Assembly: GCA_949128115.1 (NCBI GenBank)
Contig: OX421968.1
Location: 744,001-808,000, forward strand
Direction of reading: 5' to 3'
Length of the DNA: 64,000 bases
DNA from: Anaspis maculata
Taxonomy: Eukaryota; Arthropoda; Insecta; Coleoptera; Scraptiidae
The position numbers and the translations under genes are program-made. Every line of letters begins with the position of its first letter. Position 1 is the first letter of the stretch. Under the pieces are notes generated by a model. That model was not told the origin of the DNA. It ran no database searches and saw only the letters and a program-made list of their open reading frames with translations. Shown here one piece after another: positions 11,011-24,249 of the stretch.

Positions 11011-12323
11011 GATGCAGAGGTAATTTTGCACTGGACAAAGTTACTCTCGAAGTTACCTAAGTAACTACTCATGTAAATTATTATTACCTAGGTACTTGTC
11101 CCATCTAATCTACTTGTAATACTATATTATTACCTACCGAGATGGGAAATTCATTATTACAACTGAGGGCTTAAAGAGCTTCTAGGCCAATCCAGAGGCT
11201 TTGCCTGGAAGCCCTAGCCCCAAGCTGGAATGATATATTTACCGTCGAGAGTAGGGATACTATTTTACTCACACCTACCTAGCTAGCTTACATGATTACA
11301 GGCGTTCAAAAGTTCAAATCTGAACTTTTTCCCGAAACGAAACGAAACAAACCGAAATCAGACTTTTTGTCATAACTTCCAAATTGGCCGATCAATTTTG
11401 CTGAAACTTAGTCCAGGCAATATTGATTGCTCACTTTTACTTTGACTGGATGCATTTTTCTAGAATTTTCCTTGTAAAATTACTAAATCTTTATTTTCCC
11501 GCGGAGTAGGTAATGAGTCACTTCCCGTGAACTAACATGGTATGTAATGAAGCGATTACCTACTAGGTGTGAGTAAAGATTTCATTCTACCTAGTCTCAC
11601 TGCCAGCAATAACAATATTTAGTAAGTTAGGTAGGTACCTACCTCATGGAAACATGTATTTTTCCTACTTCTTTGAAATTCTCTCACTTAACTCGGATAT
11701 ATCCCTCACTCGACCTTGATGCTCTCTGTCCCTCAAATGTCAAAGTAGGAGGTGATTCTTCACTCAGATGATTAGCAACACTCGCTATTTGTTCGAGTAT
11801 TTTTTGTTGAGCGTTGTACAAAATTTTTATTTACTTTATACTTACCCTGGATTGCACCAAAATTTTAATTCGCAATTAACGCAAATAAATATATTGTGTT
11901 TAAATAGATTTCATTCTAGTCAATCCTGCTCTCGATCCTACTAATAAGTTGACCTCGAAGTTGACAATGGAAAATGCGTAAAATCTTTAGCTATAACTAT
12001 TTGATCATTTTCTTCTATTAAAACAGAATTTCAATCGTTCACCAAAAGAAATTTTATTATTCTCGTATATTATTTTTATTCAGAGTTAGGGCGGGTAATT
12101 TCATCTCCAGGTAACTTTGCCCCTCGCTTTGCCCGGATGTTAAATGCCATAGTTTCACTTGCTACAACAATTGTTTTCATTCGTGTTTTCATCTCGGTTT
12201 TCATGGTGTTTAAGTTGAGTTTGGAGATAGCCGGAAGTAATCTGGTATGAAAATACCTGCTCTTTAATATTATCATAATAATCAAGAGCAAATACAACAA
12301 ATTATTAATATATGTATAATTCG
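11011..12323. other. intron, no feature recognised
   Basis: Non-coding AT-rich sequence with several GTAGGTACCTACC-like short palindromic motifs (around 11091, 11275 and 11630). I see no gene or long repeat. Confidence 0.5.
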
Positions 12324-13735
12324 ATACAAGGTGTCCGCAAATTAATGTAACAAAGTTCTAGGGCAGATTCCTCTCACCAAAACAATAAGAAAAGTTCCTA
12401 TGAACATTTGCCCGAAAACGCTTCCTAAGGGACCTACAGGCCCCTAAAGGTGGGACCCTGAAGATGGGTTTTATTTAATATCTCCGAAACCGTTCAGGGG
12501 AAATCAATCAAACTTTACCCATCCACTAATCTTTTTATGCCTAAGAAAATGAGGTGAGATTTATTTTAAAATAATTTACCAGAGGTGGGATAGGCTGGTT
12601 GTGGGGTGTAAAAATACTACCAACTTTTTTGCATGAGATTTTTTTTTTATTTTAACAAGAAATTATGATATTCTGGAGTTTTCTATCAAAAAAGGTAGTC
12701 TTATTTATTCTCGATAGAGTGCACCGTTTACGAGATATTTCAGATTGAATGTTTGAAAACATGGCCTGAAACGCTGATTTTAGGACTATAAAAAATAAAA
12801 TTTTAGAAATCAACGTTCTCTTCTCTAAAATCTATTTTTTATGTTTTTTTACATATAAAAACACAACATTTTAACATTTTACAGATTTTCCAAGTTTTTA
12901 TTTTTTATATCCCTAAAATCAGCATTTCTGAACATGTTCTTAAACATTCAATCTTAAATATCTAGGGTTGCTAGATTATCGACAGCTTTGGCTGTACAAG
13001 GGTTACGCAATCATCCGTTGCTAAGAGCCGATAGGAGGGGCTAAAATTCAGCTATGTGTCAAAATTTGTCATGAACGGAGAGAAAAGGAAATTTACGGGG
13101 TCCGGTGCTGTTGCTTGATGTCCGCAACCGAACATACATGAAAATTTCATGCATATAGCGGCATAAAAGACGTGGTTTGAAACTCATCGGGCAAGTCATA
13201 TCCACCTCTCACACGAATTTGTACACCTAAATCCAAAATAAACACGCTCTTGACAGCTAGAACCCGCTGGGACGGACGCCTATGGCCTTCCATGATGCCG
13301 ACAGCTGTCACTCCCTAACTCCGTGAGGCCATTTAGTAAACAAACGCTCAGCCAGAATGCGGTACCCTTACGCCGGCCGACCGGTCGCGTGATAATCAGG
13401 TTCCCTATAAATATCTCGTAAATGGTGCACTCTATCGAGAATAAATAGGACTACGTATGTTGGTAGAAAACTCGAGAATATCATAATTTCTTGTTAATTT
13501 TGAAAAAAAAATTAATGCAAAAAAGTTGGGAGTATTTTTACCACCCACAACCCAGCCTAACCCACCCTTGGTTAATTATTTTAAAATAACTCTCACCTCG
13601 ATTTCTTAGGCATAAAAAGATTAGTCGATGGGTAAAGTTTGATTGATTTCCTCGTTGATTTCCCCTGAACGGTTTCGGAGATATTAAATAAAAACCATCT
13701 TAAGGGTCCCATCTTTAGGGGCCTGTAGCTCCTAA
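12324..13735. mobile_element. 1.4 kb fold-back element
   Basis: The left arm contains TAATATCTCCGAAACCGTTC near 12477, mirrored by GAACGGTTTCGGAGATATTA near 13668. The AAAGGTGGGACCCTGAAGATGG block is also mirrored. The left end has an AAGGTGTCCGCAAATTAATG terminus resembling the GTGTCCCATAATTAG end of the element at 19096, but the matching right end is missing beyond about 13735. The loop at about 12960..13390 differs from the arms and may be a later insertion. No ORF. Confidence 0.8.
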
Positions 13736-14879
13736 TAATAGCCTAATATCCTAATCCTAATAGCAATAACACTTTCAAGTGATCAGGCAGGTCAACCCCT
13801 AATTCCTCGTATATTTTTATCCACAAGAAGTTTTCTTTGGTGGCTTTTAACATGACACCAGCAATGCTGTCACCTGTTCTTTCCATTTTCTTATCTTCCG
13901 AAATTCTCCGCGATTCGCACGCCATCGCCGAGCTTACAATGCATATAATAGACCTATTCGGTGAAAACGAGAGAGACAGACTTATACAGAAATCTGTGTG
14001 AGAAAAGAGACACAAAGTGAGTTGCGCGCGCATCTGAACGACCATCTAGGGAAATTCAGCAGGAGGTTTGCGCTCCTTATATTCCCTGTATGTTTCAATT
14101 TTGACGGAGCATGTGGATAAAGACTTCAACTGCCGTCCGTCATTTTGACGTTTACGCTAGTGAGAATTCACTGCTGAATGATGGGGTGACCTCCACTCAA
14201 CATGGAACAAGATGTGTATCAGGGCTACCCCTCTAAAGGAAGGAGAGGCAGAGACCGTGTAACCGCAAAACATACAGGTCAGCAGCATTCCCACCTATTA
14301 CAGAACATGTATTCCGGGTCAACCTCATGGAAGAAGCTTTGCATCCTTTGTCACTGACAGCAACTCTTCGAGGGCCTAGAGCACTACGACTATGACCTAT
14401 GAATGCTCCCAGAAGGTGACAGTAGCCGAAGTCAGGCCGACCTGTAAGAATTTGTCACACTATCGCGGACAGAAACACTCAGAGGAACTGGGGGTCTGGG
14501 AGCTACTAGCTATTCTGTCCGTGTTTTCCGCGATCGGGGACTTCCAACCACATCTTGTTGCTTTTAACCACTCTTCTTTCAAGGTGCATGATGTTTGCAG
14601 GGAGCATACATGGTATGTACCAGGGATCACGCGTATTTATGTACCGTACACTCATCCCTTCAACTGTTTGACACTTTGACTTTGATTTTTCCAAGGATGT
14701 CATTTTTCACCATTTCACCTGCACCGTTATCATGGCACCGAGTCGTGCAGATGCGCGCGCAGACCAGGTAAAACTGAATGGGTGTATTGATGAAGCAAAA
14801 GCACAAAGCTCGACACAAAGTGATTAACAAAGGCGTCACGTGAGCGGGCGCATGCGCCTTACATCATTCATTGCCTGTT
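13736..14879. other. intron, no feature recognised
   Basis: Non-coding sequence. Its open frames are short and resemble no family I know. Confidence 0.4.
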
Positions 14880-15200
14880 ATGCTCAGACATTGCACAGGC
14901 ATTACATAGGCATTGCACAAACATTGCACGCATTGCACAGGCATTGCACAGGCATTGCACATGCATTGCACAGGCATTGCACAAGTATTGCACAGACATT
15001 GCACGCATTGCACAGACATTGCACAAACATTGCACAGGCATTGCACGCATTGCACAGACATTGCACAGACATTGCACAGGCATTGCACAGGCATTGCACG
15101 CATTGCACAGACATTGCACAGACATTGCACGCATTGCACAGACATTGCACAAACGGTTGCAATGGCATTGCACAACAGCATGTCCCAAATATTGCACAAG
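14880..15200. repeat. ATTGCAC minisatellite, array 2
   Basis: Tandem units ACATTGCACAGG / ACATTGCACGCATTGCACAG with mixed 12 and 21 bp spacing, clearly related to the array at 10692. Overlapping Cys/Ala/Met-rich ORFs on both strands are products of the repeat. Confidence 0.92.
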
Positions 15201-16022
15201 TGATTACCCCCTCGCTTCAGATCTTGCTTGGACCAAACCTTAAGATGCGAAACGAAAATCAGAATTTGTTTTGTGTTTAGCCGGTTTTGTGACTTGGCTT
15301 TAGTATGACTTGGCTTTTGTTACTTGGCTATAATAACTTAATAGTATAAGTATAATTAATTAATTAATTGTTTTAGTTCATTAGTTCATTCAGTAGGACT
15401 TAGAGTTGTTCATTCGGGGTCCATCCAATTATACCTCACCCGTGTTTTAATACACCTGTATTTTGAAACAATCAACTTAACAATTACAACCTGCCTGCCG
15501 AAAAAAAAAACGAAAAAAATCACAGACATTCATTTGAAAACTGGCAAGAGAGTAGGATTTTGTTTTTGAATAAAAAAAAATTTTTTCGAAAAAATGAAAT
15601 CGAATTTTCCGAAATTTGAAATTTTAAAATATACGTTATGTTGTCAAAGCCATTTTAGTTGGCCCCTATTTTTTTCATTTTTTTCTGTAGTATAGGGAGC
15701 ACGCCGTCTAGTTGACGAATTTCGTATACGAATCTTGCGTATTGTAGAGTTGCTGGCACGTCACCGTCAACTCGTCCTTCGGCTTTGCAATCGGAAACGA
15801 TCGTGAAAAGTCGTGTTCGTGGATGCGGGGTAGATATTCTTGAAAGTGTGCTAGAAACTCCCTGGGAGTAAAATACCTTCCGCAGAACACTGATGCAGCG
15901 AATGTTGCCTAAAATCGTGTTTTTTAGGCAACTTTCGCTACAACAATGTAGTACGGATTATATAATAAAACAGTTAAAAACACCCAGGGAGTTTCTCCCA
16001 CACTTTCAAGAATAGCTACCCT
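15201..16022. other. intron, no feature recognised
   Basis: Non-coding sequence with A/T-rich hairpin-prone tracts at 15500-15690. The CTCCCTGGGTGTTT / ACACCCAGGGAGTTT pieces near 15860 and 15980 are repeated in inverted orientation. Confidence 0.4.
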
Positions 16023-16141
16023 GGGGCCTTATTTCTAGAGGGGACTGATCACCAGGCGATCACAGTTCAGCCAATCACAGCCCTGGTTGCCTAGCAACAT
16101 CGCATGTGAACGGATCACATCCTATCTAGAAATAGGGCCCC
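16023..16141. mobile_element. 119 bp GGGGCC MITE, copy 1
   Basis: The ends GGGGCCTTATTTCTAGA and TCTAGAAATAGGGCCCC are inverted. The centre contains CAGCCAATCACAGCCCTGGTTGCCTAGCAAC. A second copy with the centre in the opposite orientation is at 42905..43024. Confidence 0.75.
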
Positions 16142-16787
16142 TGGGCTGTTGTCTGTCGACGGCCGCCATACTGATACTGTTGAAATTTCAGCGACGGAGG
16201 GGGAAGATGCAGATATTATCCCTGACAAGGTGATGCAATTTTACGCAAGCCCACAGGTTGTCGTATTTGATACGAAACGAATGTTGGCTTGTGGGCCCTG
16301 CACGGAATAGGAGATGTAAGGGGTTGGGCGAATTTTACAAAACACGAAAATGGGGTGCTAGCAAAATTCGGACACGAACACAAACTTCGTAACCGATTGA
16401 CGGCGTGCTTCCACCACAGGTTTGGCAGAGGATCACGACATAAAAAAGAACACTAGGGAATGACGTCCTTAAATAAGTGAATATGCCCCCTTCCGCTCGT
16501 GAGACTCGGTAGAACATTTTCTTTTGGGTGGATCTGCATAGTGAACGGTGCATGAAAACAAGCGTATTTATACATGACAGGAAACGAGTATGTTCCCAAT
16601 TTCATCAAAATCCGATTAATACGAAAATTCAATATGGCGAGTTATTAGAATCGGTTTACTACAAAATACGAATATGTATCAAAGTTCACTATGAACAGAC
16701 GAGATGGCGACGGATCGCAAAACTAAGCTTGATTTCACGATTATTCGTATGAAGCGATTATGTGTTCCAAATTCCATCAAGAGAATT
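16142..16787. other. intron with diverged repeat
   Basis: Contains TTCAATATGGCGAG and AGATGGCGACGG within a block resembling the ATGGCGGC repeat family at 28646, strongly diverged. I see no gene. Confidence 0.35.
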
Positions 16788-16878
16788 TTCAGGAGGCTGG
16801 TTCATAAGAGCCAATGGGCGTTTCTGCGCTTGCGACTAAAATTAAAACTTGCGGCTGAATAAGCTGATTGAACCCACC
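16788..16878. mobile_element. partial copy of the AGGTGCGTTCAGTCAGC MITE
   Basis: GAGCCAATGGGCGTTTCTGC, GCGACTAAAATTAAAACTTG and AATAAGCTGATTGAACCCACC match the 166 bp MITE at 9804, but only about half the element is recognisable. Confidence 0.6.
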
Positions 16879-19095
16879 CTAAAATTGGTCGACTAATAAC
16901 AAAGTTTTAACGTTAAATGTCAAGGTCAAGTCTACAGTTTTTATTTGTCGCGACAGCCTAGCTTAACCTACTTTACTGTAGCGATGGCACGTTAGTGTCA
17001 CGGTGCAGTCACGGTGTGCGTGTCGTTTCAAAGGAGAAGATGCGACTGGAGCGGCCCGGGTAGTCGGGGACATCTGGCGATCCGCGCGAGACCAAATCCC
17101 CGCGAGTCCATTCGAATTTAAAGCAAAATGGGTGAAAATTGCATCGGCGACCGGCGACACCGACAAATGTGATCCGCAGTGGCCCTAAGCCCTGGGTGTG
17201 TGGTAGATACCGTAATTCGGCACGGGGCTCTCTTTGATAGCGTTTTCGAGTCACTAGAACCGAACCAGTTCAGCTCTAAAGTCAGGGGATTAGATTGGTT
17301 CACGAAAATTCTTACCCAACCAGTGATAGCGATTTTCGAGCCGAACTGACTCCGTTCTGCCGTTCTGGCCAGTCGAAACGCCATGAGACTCGCTTGTTCA
17401 AGTTGACGCAGGATTGAAAGCTAAGTTGGATAAAATCCCCAGAGCCCCAGAAACTGAAGCGCTTTCTAGCGGGAGCGTGATCGTCCCTGCATACCCTGCA
17501 TCTCATTGACGGTCAATCACCGTCAATCTAACCTCCATGGCTGCAGCTTACTACGACTATTATACCCGTGTCTACGCACCTATCTAACTATTAATTTATC
17601 GGTGTTTTCGTAAGCAAGCACAACAATACAAAGATGGCAACAGTATCAGGCACACGTAGCTGCTATTATTATTCAGTTAAAAGCGCAGTTGGTCATTGCG
17701 TTGTAATTCTTTTAAGAATTGTAATGCCGCAATAAGACTAGGTTTTGTGTTAATTGGCATAATTTCCATTTATCAGTGTTTAATAAGTGAATAGGCAGGT
17801 AAATTGACTTATTAGAATTATCGTATTTGTCATACGTTGGTAACTGGAAGTGGTATGACCATAAGAGGCAACGAAGTCACAGCGACATGTTTTTCGGGCG
17901 GATTCTTGGCCAGTAATTGGCTGTTAATTCTTTCATAATTTTATAATCAACTTGAAGGAAGCCATACTCCATATCAATCAAGACTATTTACAGGGGAAAA
18001 AATGCCAGATGCCGATTTGCACGCTTGATTCAACTCGGAAGAAATACTGATCAATTATCATTATTCTAGATAGTATGAACTGAAAGGCGGTCATTTTTAT
18101 TTCTGCATTCCTCTTTGAAAAACCTGTGTTGTGCATTACAGGTACATAATGACACGTACACTGTCTATACACATTATACAAAGTATTCATGTGAAAACTT
18201 TGTCGATGGTGTCACGCTCTCAAAACATTTTTAACGAAAAAACGAAGCAGTCGATTTTCTTTTCGAGGGGATACACGTTTAACATTATTTCAATTCTGTT
18301 GTACTACTTCCTAAAGCAGGGCAGGGATGTGACCACATATCGAATTTGCGCAATTGAACCACAAATTTCGTAAGTTCATATATTTTGACAAATTTAGATC
18401 AAGGTAGGATAGGGATAAGGAATTTACCGATTTTTATAATCTCTGGAATCGCGCCTTTTTCGTGATATTTTGTGATTGGTGAAAATCGCTTCAGCGTCAC
18501 CAAGAAATCGACCAATAGAAAGTGCTGATCATAAAGCGGGCGTTCGTTGCGTTCTGCTCTGCGAGGTGCGATCAGCTGATTTCACCAACACCAACAGCCA
18601 TCCCATACCCATAGACAGTCTACGTGTGTGTCAGTGTGAGCGCTGTTTTTGACCTGGTTTTTGTTACGTAAATTACGTATAATACGTAATTGTGAAAATG
18701 TCAAGGAAGACACAAGCCAATTTTGAAGAGATTATAGCGGGGTGGTGGGGGCTTGGTCAAGGAGGTGACAGGTGACAGAGAGAAACAAGTGCTTGCCATG
18801 TTGTCATTCACTGATTACTGGTATTTATTTAGACTTAATCAGTGTTATTCTGCATTTTATCTATAACTGATTGATACACTCTTGTCTACTATTTGATGCT
18901 TCATGTAAGTCGAATCAATTGATGTCTTTTCCGATCTGATTATCATCACTGATTATATGAGCAACTCAATCAATGCCACAAATTTCATCCTTGCACGGTG
19001 ATTCTTATTGGTGCATTTCCAGCTTTCGTCACGAAACTGGCGGCAAAAAAGTTTTTGAATACCAAATGACTTCCAACATTTTTTTCTGCATAATA
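16879..19095. other. intron, no feature recognised
   Basis: A GC-richer patch at about 16980-17500 has overlapping short open frames on both strands, but I see no family signature. 18640-18680 contains overlapping TACGTAATTACGT-like palindromes. I support no gene here. Confidence 0.4.
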
Positions 19096-20844
19096 CAGAG
19101 TGTCCCATAATTAGCGTGCAATACTTCACTAGCAGATTGTACGGCTGAAAATAAGAAAAAAAGTTCCCATAAACATAGGTCGAAAAATGCTTCATAAGCG
19201 AGCTACAGCCCTCTAAAAGTAGTACCCTGAAGATGGTTTTCATTCAATATTTTCGAAACTGTTGACAGCAGAATCATGAAATGTTGCACATTGGCCAATC
19301 TTTTGATGTCTAATAATATGCAATAATAATAATTTCAAAATTCTATCCAGAAATGGGTCAGACTGTGGGGGGTGGGGGGTGAAATCACCCCAACTTTTTC
19401 AAGTATCGTTTTTTGCAACTTTAGCATGAAGTTATGAAACGTCAAAGCATTTTGCATGAAAAAAGTCCTCCTGTTCAACTCCGATAGGAAGCACCGTTCT
19501 CGAGTAAAATCGATTTGAAAATTACCCTACCTGTCATAAAAATTCATAATGGAATCACAAAAAGAAAAAAATTGAGTGTAGGTCATGGAACACGACTGCT
19601 ATGTTTGGGGAGAAATAATTAAGACAGGGTGACAGATTCATGACATAAGTGACAGTGTGTTTGAAAGTTGTGTTTTAGGGGTTTCTGATGCGACTAAAAA
19701 AGTTGTTGACGGGAATATTTTTTATTTTGTTTAATTTTTTTCGTCAAGTAGAAACTCCTTCAAGAAAAAAAATTACGGGCATTGCTATCAAATTTTGTAA
19801 ATTTCAAAAAAAATTGAAAATTTTTGATTTTGATTTTTGAAAATTCAAAAACTAGATAGCATCGACAATGCATCTTTCCCCAAGAAAGCCGCATGCCAAA
19901 TTTGAACTTTTTATTTCCAAAAAAAGGTACCAAAAATGTTTTCTACTAATTCACTTTTTCATGTCTACGAGAAATCATTTTTGGTACTTTTTTTGAAAAT
20001 AGAAAACTCAAATTTGGCATGCGACTTTCTTGGGGAAAGATGCATTGTCGATGCTATCTAGTTTTCTAATTTCCAAAAATCAAAATAAAAAATTTACGAA
20101 ATTTTTTGGAAATTTTCAAAATTTGATAGCAATGCCCATACATTTTCTTTTTGGAGGAGTTTCTACTTGACGAAAAAAATAAAATAAGACCGGTTCCCTT
20201 CAACAACTTTTTTAGTCGAATCAGAAACCCCTTAAAGCTAATTAAAGAAGTTTTATTGCGGGTACTGTTTTGTAAAAATGGAATGTTTCAAAAACCAAGA
20301 GCTGGCAGACATGCACTTCGTGTATGGCTTCTGTAATGGTCGTGCTCTGGCCTGTCACCTGTCTCGATTATTTTTTTCCCAAACATAGAAGTCGTGTTCC
20401 ATGGCCTACGCTCAATTTTTTTTTTGTAATTTTCATTATGAATTTTTATGACATGTAGGGTAAGTTTCAAATCGATTTTACTCGAGAACGGTGCTTCCTA
20501 TCGAAGTTGAACAAGGCACAACAAAACGGCACTTGAAAAAGTTGGGGTGATTTTACCCCCCCCCCCCCCCTCACAGTCTGACCCATTTCTGGATAGAATT
20601 TTGAAATTGTTATTATCACATATTATTAGACATGAAAAGATTGGCCGATGTGCAAAATTTCATGATTTTGCTGTTAACAGTTTCGCAGATATTAAATAAA
20701 AACCATCTTCAGGGTACCACTTTTAGAAGGCTGTAGCTCGCTTATGAAGCATTTTTCGACCTATGTTTATTGGAACTTTTTTTTCTTAGTTTTGGTCGCA
20801 GAATCTGCTGGTAAAGTATTGCACACTAATTATGGGACACCCTG
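19096..20844. mobile_element. 1.75 kb fold-back element
   Basis: The ends CAGAGTGTCCCATAATTAGC and CTAATTATGGGACACCCTG are inverted and flanked by TA. The arms run almost the whole length: ATCGATTTTACTCGAGAACG near 20472 mirrors its inverse near 19500, and AAACTAGATAGCATCGACAATG near 19848 mirrors 20043. A C15-like homopolymer is at about 20557..20572. It has no ORF of transposase length. The predicted hairpin is about 850 bp per arm. Confidence 0.88.
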
Positions 20845-22076
20845 TATATTTGAACGAAAAAAATTTTAATGCATTTTTACGATAGACTTGGTTAGAGGTT
20901 TCCTATGCATATTTTTTATAAATCAGGTCAAAGGCCTATTGGACTAGAGGTCGGATGACACTTGGATCACATCATTTTGAAGGTATTTTGATTTATACCG
21001 GCGCAAAGAAAATGTAAATCCAACCGCCCCTTCTCAAGTTATGGATTTTTTTATCAACATCGGTGGGACTATAAGAGTCCTGCTAGTATTTTTTTTATAC
21101 ATACTGCAATAGAAAAAATGTAGCGTTGGAATTATTACATTTTTCATTTTTCAAGTATTACAAGTTACTAATTTGATTTACTAACCATCATCAATAATGA
21201 AATTTCAATCGGAACTGTTGACCTTACCTATTTCATCTGGTTTTTCCAAATTTCATCAAAATTATCGACGAAAAAACCAAACAGAACAAAATTATTATTA
21301 CTTGAGAAATGGCTGTTGGATTTTCAATTTCTTTCTGTCGCTCTACAGATAATCAAAATACCTTTGAAATGATTCTCACTCGACCCCTACTTCCATTTGA
21401 AATTATTGAAAAGGTATATCTACTCTGCTTGAAAGAGTAGAACAACAAAATTAAAATAATGTAATATCCGTTCAGCTTTCATTTTCAACACAACAGGGCC
21501 TGGAACTTTGCGTTTAGGTATTTTTAAAATAAGATTACCTAGCATTGTCATTGTGAATATTCCTTCAGAAATAAAGTTGTACAAAAAATCGGTCTCTCCA
21601 CGTCAATTGTATAATGTATATTTTGCGACGCGTTTCGGCCTTACAAATTGGGGTAAAAAGCCATCTTCAAGGCAATAAATGTGTAAAAATTGGTGTTTGT
21701 CAAAGTCAAAGCGAACAATTAAATAATAATAACAATTAAAACAAAGTTGGTTAGAGACAAGGTATGAGTTTACGATAATATTCCTTCAATTTGTGTCAGG
21801 TAATGCAACGCAATGTTGCCCTTCCCCTTTGACAAGCTGCGGTAAAAATTGTGCCAGTTGTGGCCTCATGTTTTTGAAATGTCAAGAGTAAAAGGCCTGA
21901 TTCAAGGAAAAAAAGGCAAAAAGTTTCATTCATGGTTTGAACACCAACGAAGAAAAAGAAAGCGCTCAGCAAAGGTACCAATACCAGTAAGGTGGAAGAG
22001 AGCAGGGCGAGATCAAGTTTTTCAATGCGCAGTACGCAGTTCGTACCAGGGCAGCACTGCGGCCAAGTGAAAAACT
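20845..22076. other. intron, no feature recognised
   Basis: Non-coding sequence. I see possible inverted segments (AAAATACCTTTGAAATGAT near 21355 and its approximate inverse near 20965), suggesting another degraded fold-back repeat at about 20930-21400. Confidence 0.4.
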
Positions 22077-22540
22077 GTTTTGAAAACGGTATTGGGATTG
22101 AATACTTAAGTGTTCACATGAGTGGTTCGAACTCGGTATTCAAATCGATTTGAATTCTGTTTACATATATCTGTCACGTAAGTCTAACCCTAACCTAAAA
22201 CTATCCCAACCTAACGTATCAAAGAAAAAGCAAGTACTCTGCAAACTGCAAGTGGGCAAAAGGCAGAAAACAGGTGAAAGTATGAATGCGACCCTCGATG
22301 CGACCAGAACAGCGGTTTTACTCATTGCTATGTATCAGTTTCTGTTTGTTGAGGTCTCGAACCAATCCGATTGGGTTTCCATGAGTATTATTTCGATCCG
22401 GTCCCGATACGATCCCAGAATTTGCCGAATCGACCTTGAGAGACTCAAATCGATTTGAATACGGTGTTGCAAGCGTTTACATGCAGTTTTCAATCCCGAT
22501 ACCGTTTTCAAATCGAGTTCAATTCTCCATGGAAACGTAG
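22077..22540. mobile_element. CTACGTTTCCATGG MITE, copy 2 (left end truncated)
   Basis: The body matches the copy at 8845 from AAAACGGTATTGGGATTGAA onward and the right end CTCCATGGAAACGTAG is intact. The left terminal CTACGTTTCCATGG is missing. The intact end abuts the TA of the next fold-back element. Confidence 0.85.
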
Positions 22541-22544
22541 TATA

Positions 22545-23622
22545 CCGGGTGATCATTTGAAAACTATCCACCTGCAATAACTCCCGATTCCTAGTCAAAA
22601 TTTCTTCGAGCAAAAACGGGTCGATTTTTATATCGAGGGGGACATTCAAAACATACATTGGCAAATTTCTATATTCACCCCCCTCGCCCCCACTCACCCC
22701 AACTTTGAAATTTCAAATGACACTACCTACCTTGCGATACATCAAATTAAAGAGAATTAAAATTTTTTTCTGGAAAAAATATTTTCAAAATTTTCTACCC
22801 CACCCCCTTTTTCCTAAAAATTCTCTGACTGTCCCATTTTATATTCTGGACCCCTAATTTTTTTCTCAATTTAGTCGGCGTTATCCTAGATAGCATCGAA
22901 GTAGAAAATTTTTGGTGAGAAAAGTGCTACCCAAATTCACCCCTTTGTCTCCCCCAACTCAACTCCCAAATTTAACAAAACACCACCTACTTTGTGATAC
23001 ATCAAATTGAAGGGAATTGAATCCTCTATCTGAAAAGAATTTTTTTGGAATTTTCTACCCCTCCCCCAATAAATTGGTCATTTGGAGTATTCTAGGGGGG
23101 AAATGGGGGGCTTTAAAAATTGTGAAAAATCGTTTTCATGAAAAGAATTCCTTTTTCTTGAATTTGATGTATTACAAAGTGGGTATTGACATTTTAGATT
23201 TTCAAGGTCAGGTGGGGGGAGCGAAGGGGTGAAATTGGGTAGCACTTTTTTCATAGAAAGTTTTTTCTTTTGATGCTGTGCCGGATGACGTTGACTGTAT
23301 TGAAGGGAAATGGAGGTCAAGAATATTAACTTGGACACTCAGAGAATTTTAGGAAGAACGGGGGGTAGGGTTGAAAAATTTCGAAATATTTTTTTTAGAA
23401 AGAGAATTTAATTCTCTTTAATTTGATGTATCTCAAGGTAGGTGGTGTCATTTGAAATTTCAAAGTTGAGGTGAGTGGGGGCGAGGGGGCTCAAGATATA
23501 AATTCTCCAAGTATATTTTAGATGTCCCCCTCGATATAAAAATCGACCTGTTTTTGCTCAAAGACATTTGCACTGGGAATCGGGAGATATTGCAGGTGGA
23601 TAGTTTTCAAATGATCACCCGG
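22545..23622. mobile_element. 1.08 kb fold-back element (CCGGGTGATC ends)
   Basis: The ends CCGGGTGATCATTTGAAAAC and GTTTTCAAATGATCACCCGG are perfect inverses, flanked by TA at 22543 and 23623. The arms continue (TATCCACCTGCAATA with its inverse; CCCCCTCGATATAAAAATCGAC with its inverse). There is no ORF of note. It is inserted exactly next to the end of the preceding MITE. Confidence 0.92.
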
Positions 23623-24249
23623 TATATATCAACACAGCTGTGATTTACACTTTCACCTCCCGTGAGCATAAAAGCTACCAGCTAGCTACCCATCTACCTG
23701 CTGAGAAGCAGGTTCTAACAACGAAAGTCTTCGTTTCGTTTACAGAATCTTCGAGTTCTCCTATGTAGGAAATATGAAGAGCGTGTCACATAGCATGTCA
23801 CCGAGACATTAATTAAGCAGTCAAAAATGATCTTGAAACACCGTTGTGAATTTTATAGTAAAGCGACAACCCTAGAAAATGATGCATAACCAAAACTCCC
23901 GCATTTCACTTACAGCGCTTTTACAGGGTGGATTCTCTCACACCATGCTCGCCTGCTGTGTTGAAAGTAAAAGCTGAACGTATAATATGCCCCCCCCCCT
24001 CAAAAACAGATCGACTTGTTTCGGCTCTTCCCTTAAAAAAAAATTTGGAGTGAGACATCGGGGTTACTAAGTTTTCAATTGAACCCCTGTATGTAAGCTA
24101 AATTTCGTACCTACACTGAAAATCCACAATCGACTTTGTCTCAATTAACCCATGCATCATCACGGACAGAAGGTTGCCCCTGCTCTAGATATCACATTCA
24201 TGCAAACCAAGCCTTATTATAATATGTAATAAAATAATAAAACTCTTAC
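23623..24249. other. grh intron, no feature recognised
   Basis: Non-coding sequence between the fold-back element and the grh exon at 24250. It includes a C10 run near 23990. Confidence 0.5.

Noticed and set aside
10586..11064. Six overlapping ORFs of 88-150 codons on both strands (Cys/Asn/Ala- or His/Cys/Thr-rich)
   Set aside because: They are translations of a 21 bp tandem repeat whose period is a multiple of three, so every frame stays open.
14840..15280. ORFs of 88-146 codons in all frames
   Set aside because: Same cause: the ATTGCAC minisatellite.
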